NCBI GenBank assembly: GCA_004322365.1
Contig: SCTS01000006.1
Coordinates: 186,001 to 250,000 of the forward strand
Source of the DNA: Patescibacteria group bacterium
GTDB taxonomy: Bacteria > Patescibacteria > Paceibacteria > UBA9973 > UBA2103
DNA: 64,000 bases
Reading direction: 5' to 3'
Shown here: positions 8,841 through 16,115 of the stretch, piece by piece
How positions within the stretch are numbered: the stretch's first letter is position 1
Layout: each line of letters opens with the position of its first letter
Made by a program: the position numbers and the translations under genes
Notes under the pieces: model-generated
Told to the model about the DNA's origin: nothing
Databases searched by the model: none
Seen by the model: the letters and a program-made list of their open reading frames with translations, nothing else

Positions 8841-10238
8841 ATGAGATACACTAGTGCGAGCATGCAGAAACTCGCACTGTCTCCAAGAAAACAAACTGCC
8901 CTATTAGGCACCATTCTCGGATTGGCCTCACTCGCACTCCACGCTATCCCATTTTTCTTATTCGGACGGCACCCGCTTGGCTATGACACAGGGTTTTATA
9001 GACGCTACTTGATTGAACCAATTACCTCTTTTCCTAATGCATCAGTCCCCGGCCTCGGAGATGATGCTTTTATAGTGCGAATGTTCTTAGACATCCTGCG
9101 ATTCCTTCACCTACCTACCGACCTCATTCTCTACGGTAGCTATCTCGCCTTTTGGGCATTAATGCCAGTACTTTTATTTTTCTTTTTAAAACTATATCTA
9201 CAAAAACATGGCGCCTTTATAGCAGGACTACTCTTAGTGGGCTCATCAGTCGCATACAACGGATACTGGTACTTCCTTCTTAAAAACGCGCTTGCACTTA
9301 ATTTGATACTTCTCGCATTTATTGCAATTGAGCGAAGGTGGTCAAGCGCGTGGTTTGTACTCGACATTGCAATCGTACTCACACACAAGACGAGTGCCAT
9401 CATCTACATACTCACTCTTATAGCGCTCTTTATTTTCTCGCGCGGTCGGAGAAATGAGTACGCTCTGCACATCATCATTGCTGGAGCACTCTTTGCACTT
9501 ATAAACGCACCTACAGTACATGAACTTTCTGTAGCGCTACCTTCAGCTGTTTTTCTCGATTGGCAAACATACCTATGGCTATCACTCCCGTTCATTTTAG
9601 CGATTGCGGTAGCAGGAAAAACATTTCTAAAATATAAGATTCCCTCAACACTGCTTGCGCTCGCCGGTGTCAGTCTACTGTTCCCACTTTTTCGACTCCC
9701 CTTCTATGAACGGGTATTTATTTTTTTAGACATTACGCTCGCTGGTCTCGCAGGGTATGGAATACACTCGATTCTTTCTTCTGTAAAATCTGCATGGGGT
9801 ACGAAGCAGGTGTTCATGCCATTCATGTTCCTCGCACTTTTTGTTGGACTCTTTTTGGGAAACCTATGGAATCAAGTAACGAGCACCCTGCCACTGATAT
9901 CGAATGAACAAATCTTAAGGATTGAGGAAATTGCAAAAGTGATACCGGCAGAAGCAACCATTCTTACCACCTCCGACGAAGCTCCGTGGTTTGAAGGATG
10001 GACTAACGCGCACATTGCAGCTCCTGGGATGCTTAATGACAATCACAATCTTGAAGCATGGACTGAGCTGTGGTCTGGAGCATCTACCGAACAAAAAATT
10101 AAATTTTTGGATGATTTCCAAAAACCTCTCTATATAAGTACTTTCTACGCAATTGAAGATATCATCGGTAAAGCTCCAGAATGTGTGCACAAAGTTGCAG
10201 AAAATCTCTGGCTCGTAGCGTGTGAAAAATCAAAATAG
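8841..10238 (+). CDS. polytopic membrane protein, possibly GT-C glycosyltransferase-like
   Basis: The 465-aa product has roughly ten or eleven hydrophobic helices and a soluble C-terminal segment of about 110 residues. An early loop contains GRHPLGYDTGFYRRYL. An acidic residue in the first extracytoplasmic loop is a GT-C feature (ArnT/PMT type), but no full signature is visible, so the assignment is weak. It may act in cell envelope glycan assembly. The start could be the Met at 8862, given the -10-like element at 8831-8836. smpB follows 18 nt downstream. Confidence 0.55.
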   Translation: MRYTSASMQKLALSPRKQTALLGTILGLASLALHAIPFFLFGRHPLGYDTGFYRRYLIEPITSFPNASVPGLGDDAFIVRMFLDILRFLHLPTDLILYGSYLAFWALMPVLLFFFLKLYLQKHGAFIAGLLLVGSSVAYNGYWYFLLKNALALNLILLAFIAIERRWSSAWFVLDIAIVLTHKTSAIIYILTLIALFIFSRGRRNEYALHIIIAGALFALINAPTVHELSVALPSAVFLDWQTYLWLSLPFILAIAVAGKTFLKYKIPSTLLALAGVSLLFPLFRLPFYERVFIFLDITLAGLAGYGIHSILSSVKSAWGTKQVFMPFMFLALFVGLFLGNLWNQVTSTLPLISNEQILRIEEIAKVIPAEATILTTSDEAPWFEGWTNAHIAAPGMLNDNHNLEAWTELWSGASTEQKIKFLDDFQKPLYISTFYAIEDIIGKAPECVHKVAENLWLVACEKSK

Positions 10239-10241
10239 CGG

Positions 10242-10247
10242 TATGCT
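10242..10247 (+). promoter_or_regulatory. -10-like TATGCT before smpB
   Basis: TATGCT ends 9 nt before the smpB ATG, overlapping the region just after the preceding stop codon. No clear -35 is seen. Confidence 0.35.
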
Positions 10248-10256
10248 GAAGCTGGC

Positions 10257-10706
10257 ATGAAAGCACTGGTAGAAAACAAGAAAGCGCGTCTTGAATATGA
10301 AATCCTCGAATCCTACGAGGCGGGGCTTCAATTGCTTGGATTAGAAGTTAAATCCCTCCGTGCCGGCAAGGCATCGCTCGCAGGGTCGCGCGTTGTAGTT
10401 CGTGGTGGTGAGGCGTTTCTTTTAGGTGTCACCATTTCTCCTTACCAAGTGGGCAACACAGCAAAAAGCTACGACCCTGAGCGCACCAGAAGACTCCTCA
10501 TGAGCAAAAAGGAAATTGCCGAGCTTGCCGTAAAAGAAGGCCAGAAGGGTTTGACAATTATACCTATTATGGTGTATAATAAGAATAAGAAATTGAAGGT
10601 ACAAGTTGCCGTAGTGCGCCACAAGGGCAAACATGACAAGCGTGATACCCTCAAAGGCCGTGACGCAAAGCGAGAGATAGAACGCACTTTGAAAACTGAA
10701 TATTAA
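10257..10706 (+). CDS. smpB: SsrA-binding protein SmpB
   Basis: SmpB binds the tRNA-like end of tmRNA and takes it to stalled ribosomes for trans-translation. The 149-aa protein shows the family core: KKARLEYEILESYEAGLQL, GLEVKSLRAGKASLAGSRV, and the basic C-terminal tail GKHDKRDTLKGRDAKREIER that enters the mRNA channel. The tmRNA gene starts 50 nt downstream, giving the complete rescue pair in one place. Confidence 0.97.
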   Translation: MKALVENKKARLEYEILESYEAGLQLLGLEVKSLRAGKASLAGSRVVVRGGEAFLLGVTISPYQVGNTAKSYDPERTRRLLMSKKEIAELAVKEGQKGLTIIPIMVYNKNKKLKVQVAVVRHKGKHDKRDTLKGRDAKREIERTLKTEY

Positions 10707-10727
10707 ATTAGCCAGTCCCCGAAAACA

Positions 10728-10750
10728 TCCTGAGCAACGTCGAAGGATTT
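10728..10750. repeat. CCTGAGC-N-GTCGAAGG imperfect palindrome
   Basis: CCTGAGCAACGTCGAAGG here resembles CCTGAGCTTGTCGAAGG at about 36670-36686. The pair looks like one dispersed short repeat family, a motif that also appears in many unrelated genomes. Confidence 0.4.
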
Positions 10751-10755
10751 TCCCG

Positions 10756-11147
10756 GGGGGTGACTGGTTTCGACGGAGAATTTCCTCTGTTGCGCGCAAG
10801 ACGGTGAATGCTGGAGATCACCTTAAACCTCGAGCACTGAAACGTGCAAACGCTTCTATAAAGAGCCCTTACAATTTCGCTTTTGCGACTGCGTAAGTTC
10901 CCTCTTCCGTCCTCGCTTCGGCCGGGACGGCGCTAGGCTTCTGATGTCTAATAGGAAGACTCTAGTGCCATAACATCAGACTCTATTCTTCTTTACTGCT
11001 CGTAGAAAAGAATGAAATTGAAGAGCTCGGATAGGTGTCATTTTGTTCGTTCTCTACCCACCTGTCTTAAACCTTGAAACGAACTATGTCTTGTAGAAAC
11101 GCTTCGGAGACCCTCTCTGTACGGGAGTTCGACTCTCCCCACCTCCA
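10756..11147 (+). ncRNA. ssrA: transfer-messenger RNA (tmRNA)
   Basis: tmRNA rescues stalled ribosomes and tags the nascent chain for proteolysis. The 5 prime end GGGGGTGACTGGTTTCGACG pairs as acceptor with CACCTCC-A at 11140-11147. The T arm is GGGAG-TTCGACT-CTCCC. The tag reading frame runs 10846-10896 and encodes ANASIKSPYNFAFATA before TAA. CCA is not encoded. It follows smpB. The tag ends in FATA instead of the common LAA. Internal pseudoknot helices are plausible but were not folded by computation. Confidence 0.95.
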
Positions 11148-11187
11148 CAAATAAAAATTACCTGCGTGCGCAGGTAATTTTTATTTG
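11148..11187 (+). terminator. tmRNA terminator hairpin
   Basis: AAATAAAAATTACCTGCG is followed by a TG turn and the exact complement, ending in a T-rich arm. The complementarity continues into the tmRNA 3 prime end (see findings). Confidence 0.85.
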
Positions 11188-11332
11188 TGGAGGTGGAACA
11201 AGCAAATAGTTTTGCTTGTGTGGAGAGTCGAAAGCCGGAGCCATGCCGTTTACGGCAGGCGAGGCCGGGCAGGAACCACTTAGCGAGTCCGCGAGCTTAG
11301 TGAGTTGACGCCGACTCTTCCCAGAAAAATTG
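11188..11332. other. structured intergenic segment after tmRNA
   Basis: No ORF is supported. The segment carries an inverted partial copy of the tmRNA 3 prime end (GGAGGTGG at 11189-11196 and GGAGAGTCG at 11222-11230, split by a 25-nt hairpin), then further hairpins (GCCG TTTA CGGC; CACTTAGC/GCTTAGTG) ahead of the terminator at 11333-11357. Confidence 0.5.
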
Positions 11333-11357
11333 CAAACCCGCTTAATGCGGGTTTTTG
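11333..11357 (+). terminator. second intrinsic terminator downstream of tmRNA
   Basis: CAAACCCGC TTAAT GCGGGTTTTTG forms a GC stem followed by T5. It may end a short structured transcript from 11190-11330. Confidence 0.8.
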
Positions 11358-11377
11358 TATGTGTGGAGAATAGACCC

Positions 11378-11406
11378 TTGCTTCTCGTTGATAGTCAGCG
11401 TATAAC
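11378..11406 (+). promoter_or_regulatory. promoter of the zeta-CA-like gene
   Basis: TTGCTT (11378-11383), a 17-nt spacer and TATAAC (11401-11406). The leader to the ATG at 11444 is about 30 nt. Confidence 0.5.
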
Positions 11407-11443
11407 AACCTGAATCATGTAGTGGTTTTTACTCACCAATATC

Positions 11444-12454
11444 ATGAACACTAAATCAAACACAGAATCTATGGGAGAAAACGGTGAACATCGTGAGGGG
11501 AAACGAATAGAGCGAGCTGAAATAAAAATGCTTGGCCCTATAAGCTATATAGCTCCACACGAAGGGCTATGGACTGGCTCAATATCAAGAAAAGCCCACC
11601 AATCTGAACGAGTAACAGGGGCATTGCAAGAAATACCCCATTATTTTGTGATGGCTGATACTGATGCCCCTGAGCGCTGCATTGATGGTCGTCCTAAAGT
11701 AAAAAAAGGTGCGCGTGGTCATCTACAAGAAATGCACCTTGGTCCTCAGACTCCCGGAGGCACTCCCGCAATGACATTGGCATACAGAATCATGAATGCT
11801 GGGACACTCCCTGAAGGAAAGAAGTTTTGTGACGATTTGAAAGACACTATAGGCCTCTGTAAAAAACACGGAATATCCTTTGGTGGCCACATTGATGACC
11901 ATAACCATGGGTTCAACTGTGGGTGCGGTGCAATTGATAAAATCCCAGAAATATTCAAGAAGATACTTGAGCCAGAGTTCAAAGAATCGGCTTCTGTATA
12001 TTTGAAGGCAATTCTTGGGGAGCGATTTGACGCAGATGTTATGCAGAGCTTAATAGGGCGTGCCGATGAGTTAAATGCGCAAAACGGTAACTATCTTGAA
12101 CAAACAGCAGATGGTGATTATCTCTTCAGAAAAAAAGTGATTGAGACCCTTGAAACGGAAGCAACAAATGTACAGCCAGTAGAAGAATTAATAGGAGACC
12201 ACCGCGAGATTGCATTGGTCGTAAACTTGGTTCCTGGTAGCACGTTCGACAGGGATGCGTTTACAAAAGCACAGGGTTCTGAGGTACAAGCGTTTAACTA
12301 TGACTTCTGGGTGAGTGAAGATTTTGCAAATAAACTATTCAAAAGTGAGAAAAAACGTACCGAATTCCTTACTATCCGAGCCATGCTTGGAATTGCTACA
12401 GCTATGGTGCTCACAGACGGTTCAATGGAGCTCATTCTCCGCACAAAAAAATAG
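11444..12454 (+). CDS. cadmium/zeta carbonic anhydrase-like protein
   Basis: The 336-aa product contains CIDGRP (Cys79, Asp81, Arg83) and GGHIDDHNHGFNCGCGAIDK (His149, Cys159, Cys161). The diatom zeta-class enzyme CDCA1 binds Cd or Zn through Cys263, His315 and Cys325, with an Asp265-Arg267 dyad. The C-x-D-x-R motif and the exact 10-residue His-Cys spacing match that site. I infer a single-domain carbonic anhydrase or a relative that hydrates CO2. No signal peptide is seen. It has its own promoter and no metabolic neighbours. It could instead be a metal-binding homologue without this activity. Confidence 0.6.
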   Translation: MNTKSNTESMGENGEHREGKRIERAEIKMLGPISYIAPHEGLWTGSISRKAHQSERVTGALQEIPHYFVMADTDAPERCIDGRPKVKKGARGHLQEMHLGPQTPGGTPAMTLAYRIMNAGTLPEGKKFCDDLKDTIGLCKKHGISFGGHIDDHNHGFNCGCGAIDKIPEIFKKILEPEFKESASVYLKAILGERFDADVMQSLIGRADELNAQNGNYLEQTADGDYLFRKKVIETLETEATNVQPVEELIGDHREIALVVNLVPGSTFDRDAFTKAQGSEVQAFNYDFWVSEDFANKLFKSEKKRTEFLTIRAMLGIATAMVLTDGSMELILRTKK

Positions 12455-12464
12455 ACTAAGAATG

Positions 12465-12473
12465 TGCTAGAAT
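12465..12473 (+). promoter_or_regulatory. extended -10 promoter of infC operon
   Basis: TGC-TAGAAT, an extended -10, ends 14 nt before the UUG start codon of infC, giving a leader of only several nt. Confidence 0.5.
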
Positions 12474-12487
12474 AGCCCGAAACAACC

Positions 12488-13021
12488 TTGAGTACTCAAC
12501 GAACACGCATCAACGCGCAAATACGCGCACCCGAACTTCGGGTCATCGGACCAAACGGCGAAAACGTCGGCGTTGTTACGCTCGCCGAAGCTATGGCGCA
12601 AGCGAAAGCTGTAGAGTTGGACCTAATAGAGGTTTCACCAAACGCGACCCCACCAGTTGCGAAAATAATGGATTATGGTAAATTTCAATACGAGCAACAG
12701 AAAAAAGACCGAGAAATAAGGGCTAAATCGCACATTACAGAGACAAAAGCAGTCCAAGTTGAGGTAGGTACCGGAGAAAACGATCTTCTCCGAAAGGCCC
12801 GCCAAGCAGCTGGATGGCTCAAAGAAGGACACCGAGTACGAGTAGAGCTCTTCCTTAAGGGACGCTACAAGTACATGGATCCGGCATTTCTCAAGGAAAG
12901 ATTGAAGCGTTTCGTGCTTTTGGTTCCTGAAGATTACCGTATCGCTGAGGACATACAGAAAGGTCCAAAAGGGTTCAACATGATCCTAGAAAAGGCCGGA
13001 AAACAGAAACCAGCAAAATAA
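12488..13021 (+). CDS. infC: translation initiation factor IF-3
   Basis: IF-3 keeps 30S subunits free of 50S and checks start codon and initiator tRNA. The 177-aa product has the N-terminal domain (INAQIRAPELRVIGPNGENV, GVVTLAEAMAQAKAVELDLI), the lysine-rich linker (MDYGKFQYEQQKKDREIR) and the C-terminal domain (VELFLKGRYKYMDP). The start codon is TTG at 12488, not ATG. No ATG is placed to give a full N-terminus. It heads the classic infC-rpmI-rplT operon. Confidence 0.96.
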   Translation: MSTQRTRINAQIRAPELRVIGPNGENVGVVTLAEAMAQAKAVELDLIEVSPNATPPVAKIMDYGKFQYEQQKKDREIRAKSHITETKAVQVEVGTGENDLLRKARQAAGWLKEGHRVRVELFLKGRYKYMDPAFLKERLKRFVLLVPEDYRIAEDIQKGPKGFNMILEKAGKQKPAK

Positions 13022-13025
13022 CAAC

Positions 13026-13217
13026 ATGAAAACGAACAAATCATACACAAAGCGTCTCCGCGTAACCCGAAACGGCAAGATTGTTGCACGCAAAGGTGGA
13101 CAGGATCATTTCAATTCTCGTGACAGCCGAAAAACTCGCACTGTGAAAGCTCGTGCGAAAGCTGTAGAGATGAGTCCTGCAATGCGCGCTCGATTCCTTC
13201 CAGGAAACGGCAAGTAA
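13026..13217 (+). CDS. rpmI: 50S ribosomal protein bL35
   Basis: This 63-aa basic protein is a late-assembly component of the large subunit. It starts 4 nt after infC and shows the bL35 pattern of Lys/Arg-rich start (MKTNKSYTKRLRVTRNGKIV), a mid GGQDHF and a short C-terminus. Translation is probably coupled to infC. Confidence 0.92.
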   Translation: MKTNKSYTKRLRVTRNGKIVARKGGQDHFNSRDSRKTRTVKARAKAVEMSPAMRARFLPGNGK

Positions 13218-13223
13218 ATTTTT

Positions 13224-13253
13224 CCAACCACTAAATACTAATCACTAATCCAT
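13224..13253 (+). repeat. heptad array before rplT
   Basis: Units end in CT every 7 nt: ...CCACT, AAATACT, AATCACT, AATCCAT, and the rplT ATG follows immediately at 13254 in register. Confidence 0.7.
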
Positions 13254-13604
13254 ATGTCTAGAGTAAAAGGAGGACCAAAGGCGATGAAGCGCCGTCGCAA
13301 TATATTGAAAGCCGCAAAAGGCTATCGTTTTGGACGCTCAACAAAGACAAAGCAAGCGCTCGAAGCTTTGAAACACGCTGGTAAGTACGCATTCCGCGAT
13401 CGCAGAGCTAAGAAAAGAACTATGCGAGGACTCGCAATTGTGCGCATCAACGCAGCACTTCGTGAGAGAGGTTTCAAAAACTACAGCACCTTCATGGGCG
13501 CAGTAAAGAAAGCAAATATTGAACTCGACCGCAAAGTACTTGCAGAAATTGCATCAGAATATCCAGAAGCATTCGACCGCGTTTTGAAGAAGGTCACCGG
13601 ATAA
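13254..13604 (+). CDS. rplT: 50S ribosomal protein bL20
   Basis: bL20 is an early 23S rRNA-binding assembly protein and in other bacteria represses its own operon. The 116-aa sequence has the family start MSRVKGGPKAMKRRRNILKA, GYRFGRSTKTKQAL, and YAFRDRRAKKRTMRGL motifs. It is separated from rpmI by a 36-nt spacer filled by a heptad array. The operon ends at a bidirectional terminator. Confidence 0.96.
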   Translation: MSRVKGGPKAMKRRRNILKAAKGYRFGRSTKTKQALEALKHAGKYAFRDRRAKKRTMRGLAIVRINAALRERGFKNYSTFMGAVKKANIELDRKVLAEIASEYPEAFDRVLKKVTG

Positions 13605-13616
13605 CATTCCGAAATT

Positions 13617-13646
13617 TAAAAATCCCGCAAAAGCGGGATTTTTTTA
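13617..13646 (+). terminator. bidirectional terminator between rplT and the beta-CASP gene
   Basis: AAATCCCGC AAAA GCGGGATTTTTTT sits between convergent genes. The minus-strand gene's stop codon overlaps its T run. Confidence 0.85.
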
Positions 13647-15020
13647 TACAAGAGGAATATCGTATGTTTCCCCTTCCCTCGGCACATCAACAGGAATATT
13701 AAGAAACCCGGCGATGCGTTGAGCCAAGAAAGTTGCGGCTTCGGTCTCCCCCAATATTACAAAGACATGCTTCGGATTAACATTTTCAGCGAATGTCATA
13801 AGGTCATCTCTGTCAGCGTGCGCAGAAAATCCGTCCGTTGATAGTATTGTTGCTCGCACCTTAACTTCAACACCATCTATAGACACTGTCCATGCACCGT
13901 CTTTAAGCCTCCTCCCTAAACTCCCAGGCACCTGATAGCCTACAAGCAAGAGTGTGGTCGATTTCTGTGGGAGATACTTCGCCTCATGCCTTCTAATGCG
14001 CCCACCGTGACTCATACCAGCACCAGCAATGATTATTTTAGGCCCTGGATGCCTGTCTATTGCGTCCGACTCATCAGGATGCACACTTACCTTTAGGCTT
14101 GGGAATGAAAATGGGTCATCTCCGCTCTCCAGTCGAGTGCGTATGTCAGCACGAAGAAATGCTGGATATTTTCTGTACACATCAGTTACTTTTGCAGCAA
14201 GGGGTGAGTCCATAAATACTGCCACCGGAGGTATAACACCGTTCGTGATGGCTTTATCTAATGATGCAAGAATAATTTGCGTACGCTCCAGTGAAAACGC
14301 AGGTATAAGAAGTGTGCCTTGGTTGGCAACAACACCTTTCACTGCCGACAGAAGTGCTTGCTCACTCTCTTCAAGTGAACCGTGCGTTTTATTTCCATAC
14401 ACACTTTCTGTCACCAGATACTCCACACCAGTGGGAACTTCCCTATCAGGAACAAGGGCGGCAGGCACACGACCTAAGTCTCCTGTAAACAAAATTTTCT
14501 TTCCAAAAATATCAAGCAGCACCGTTGCGGACCCTAAAATATGCCCCGCATTATGGAGTGTTGCAGTAATACCAGGCGCAAGTTCTAAGACCTTCCCGTA
14601 TGCCACTTCATCAATATATTCAACTGCTCGTATCACATCTTCAGTCGCGTATGGCGGTTCATCGTTACACCGCTTCGCTTCGAGGGCGATTATCTTTACA
14701 GAGTCTTCTAGCATTATTGGCGTGAGCGCTTTGGTGGGAGCCGTTGTAAGCGCGCGCCCCTTAAAACCATCCTTAACAAGCTTAGGGAATAACCCAATGT
14801 GGTCAGCGTGCGCATGGGTAAAAAAAACAACATTAATAGTTGCAGGGTCGTAGGAGAATACCTCTCTATTGGTTGACTCACAGAACCGCTCACCTTGTGC
14901 AAGCCCACAATCAATCAGTATCCGTGTAGTAGTCTCTCCGTCTTTTGCCTCAACAAGAAAATTTGAACCTGTAACGCGCCTGGCTCCGCGTGCAAACGAA
15001 ATAGAAATAGTTTTTCCCAT
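13644..15020 (-). CDS. beta-CASP metallo-beta-lactamase fold ribonuclease
   Basis: The 458-aa product belongs to the CPSF73/RNase J-like beta-CASP nucleases that process or degrade RNA. Metal-binding motifs are visible: HAHADHIGLFPKL (HxHxDH), LHNAGHILGS, LFTGDLGR, and the beta-CASP motifs MSHGGRIRRH and FSAHADRDDL near the C-terminus. The ORF extends 19 codons upstream, but MGKTISISFARGARRVTGSN is the natural N-terminus and lies 7 nt after a TACTAT -10. It is monocistronic, facing rplT. Confidence 0.9.
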   Translation of the reverse strand: MGKTISISFARGARRVTGSNFLVEAKDGETTTRILIDCGLAQGERFCESTNREVFSYDPATINVVFFTHAHADHIGLFPKLVKDGFKGRALTTAPTKALTPIMLEDSVKIIALEAKRCNDEPPYATEDVIRAVEYIDEVAYGKVLELAPGITATLHNAGHILGSATVLLDIFGKKILFTGDLGRVPAALVPDREVPTGVEYLVTESVYGNKTHGSLEESEQALLSAVKGVVANQGTLLIPAFSLERTQIILASLDKAITNGVIPPVAVFMDSPLAAKVTDVYRKYPAFLRADIRTRLESGDDPFSFPSLKVSVHPDESDAIDRHPGPKIIIAGAGMSHGGRIRRHEAKYLPQKSTTLLLVGYQVPGSLGRRLKDGAWTVSIDGVEVKVRATILSTDGFSAHADRDDLMTFAENVNPKHVFVILGETEAATFLAQRIAGFLNIPVDVPREGETYDIPLV

Positions 15021-15027
15021 ATTCTCT

Positions 15028-15033
15028 ATAGTA
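15028..15033 (-). promoter_or_regulatory. -10-like TACTAT of the beta-CASP gene
   Basis: TACTAT ends 7 nt before the ATG on the minus strand. No clear -35 is seen. Confidence 0.4.
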
Positions 15034-15115
15034 GCAAACGCTAGCGTATATAGATTAGAAAAAATAAAACTCGCCAAAGACGCACAGCGCGTAGCGAGTT
15101 TACCAATAGGGTCAC

Positions 15116-15254
15116 TGACGGAGTATTAACCTTAGAGCCGAAGCTCCAGGTGGGTGCTCGCAACATCGTGTGTATCGGATTCTCCGGAGAGATTCGCCAG
15201 CACAGAGTGATATAAAGCTCCCTAAAGTTTTTCAACGAGGTTAATACTCCGTCA
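15116..15254. ncRNA. candidate structured RNA, unassigned
   Basis: Arms 15116-15132 and 15238-15254 (TGACGGAGTATTAACCT and its complement) are perfectly paired over 17 bp. Inside are GAGC CGAA GCTC and GTGCT...AGCAC helices around a TCTCCGGAGA apex. The 139-nt long-rod shape is reminiscent of 6S RNA, but no family signature was found. It lacks the SRP loop motifs. Strand and promoter are undecided. Confidence 0.35.
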
Positions 15255-15320
15255 CCAACCCCATTAAAAGCGTACCACGCTTTTAAGCTTTCAGTTCTGG
15301 AATTCAATACTCTTCCCTCT

Positions 15321-15355
15321 GGAAGCTGGAAGCTGGAAGCTGGAAGCTGGAAGCT
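15321..15355 (+). repeat. heptad array, five perfect GGAAGCT units
   Basis: Five identical GGAAGCT copies run into the stop codon of ndk (minus strand, 15354-15356). Confidence 0.85.
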
Positions 15356-15965
15356 ACTCCATTATTCCATCCAAGTTCACATCGTAAAGAATCTGTTCCT
15401 GCACAATACGATACTTCAAAATCTCTTCAGGCTTAAACCACACAGCAATTTCGCGTGATGCTTCTTCAGGACTTTCAGAACAATGAACGAGGTTTCTAAC
15501 AGCACGACTCTGTACCGATGAGTGGTCGTACGAGTCCACAGTGTAGTCACCGCGGATAGTACCCACATCCGATGTCTTTGGTTCTGTGGCACCTACAAGC
15601 TTCTTCACAACGGCTACTGATTCATTCCCTTCAACAACCATCATGAGTACAGGACCTGCGGTCATGAATTTCACTATTGAATCTATTATTTCTTTACCAT
15701 ACCCAAGCGCATCCTTCTCTATTGGCAAGTTATGAGTTGTTCGGTCATTCAATATTCGAGTTCCTTTCTCAAGAAACCACTTTTCGTCCTTGTTGTAATG
15801 ACGGACAAGTTGGTCCTCTGTCGCAAGTCCAAATTTAAACGCAACAAATTTCAACCCTGTTCTCTCTATACGCTTCATTATCTCTCCGATAAGAGAACGC
15901 TGTACTGCGTCAGGCTTCAATATAATAAGCGTACGCTCATTTTCAAATTGTGCATTTGTATTCAT
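15354..15965 (-). CDS. ndk: nucleoside diphosphate kinase, long form
   Basis: NDP kinase transfers the gamma phosphate among nucleotides through a phospho-His. The N-terminus TLIILKPDAVQRSLIGEIM, GATEPKTSDVGTIRGDY and the active-site RNLVHCSESPEEASREI are clear. The protein has 203 aa against about 140 in most bacteria, with an insertion of around 30 residues after the Kpn-like region (ILNDRTTHNLPIEKDALGYG) and a longer C-terminal tail. A TATAGT lies 7 nt before the start. Confidence 0.93.
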   Translation of the reverse strand: MNTNAQFENERTLIILKPDAVQRSLIGEIMKRIERTGLKFVAFKFGLATEDQLVRHYNKDEKWFLEKGTRILNDRTTHNLPIEKDALGYGKEIIDSIVKFMTAGPVLMMVVEGNESVAVVKKLVGATEPKTSDVGTIRGDYTVDSYDHSSVQSRAVRNLVHCSESPEEASREIAVWFKPEEILKYRIVQEQILYDVNLDGIME

Positions 15966-15972
15966 TGAGGCG

Positions 15973-15978
15973 ACTATA
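15973..15978 (-). promoter_or_regulatory. -10-like TATAGT of ndk
   Basis: TATAGT ends 7 nt before the ndk ATG on the minus strand, implying a leaderless mRNA. Confidence 0.5.
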
Positions 15979-16007
15979 CCACTCTACGGCGCGAAGCGCC
16001 ACAGAGC

Positions 16008-16083
16008 AGGTGCTAGGTATTAGGTTATAGGTGCTAGCTTTTCTGATTCTGAATTTAAAGCTAGAACCTAGCACCTATAACCT
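16008..16083. repeat. heptad arrays in both orientations forming a hairpin
   Basis: AG-type units (AGGTGCT, AGGTATT, AGGTTAT, AGGTGCT, AGCTTTT; 16008-16042) face CT-type units (TAAAGCT, AGAACCT, AGCACCT, ATAACCT; 16056-16083). Arms 16020-16037 and 16068-16085 are perfectly complementary over 18 bp. Confidence 0.75.
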
Positions 16084-16115
16084 AAATGATCCCTGCGGAT
16101 CCGACGAAGCGTCGC

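Larger units (their letters stand above)
15021..15353. other. non-coding spacer with a candidate structured RNA
   Basis: No gene is supported. It holds a 17-bp inverted repeat enclosing 105 nt (15116-15254), a small hairpin AAAAGCG TACCA CGCTTTT at about 15266-15284, an AAACTCGC/GCGAGTTT pair near 15067-15101, and a heptad array at its right end. Confidence 0.55.

Noticed and set aside
11130..11230. attL/attR direct repeats of an integrated element at tmRNA
   Set aside because: The repeat of the tmRNA end is inverted, not direct, and no integrase gene lies nearby.
14029..14853. 274-aa plus-strand ORF opposite the beta-CASP nuclease gene
   Set aside because: It is entirely antisense to a gene with clear catalytic motifs and has a Ser-rich shadow composition.
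15116..15254. SRP 4.5S RNA or RNase P RNA
   Set aside because: The conserved SRP loop and RNase P core motifs are absent, and the length does not fit RNase P.
15321..15355. CRISPR array
   Set aside because: The repeats are 7 nt, contiguous and without spacers. No cas gene is in the window.
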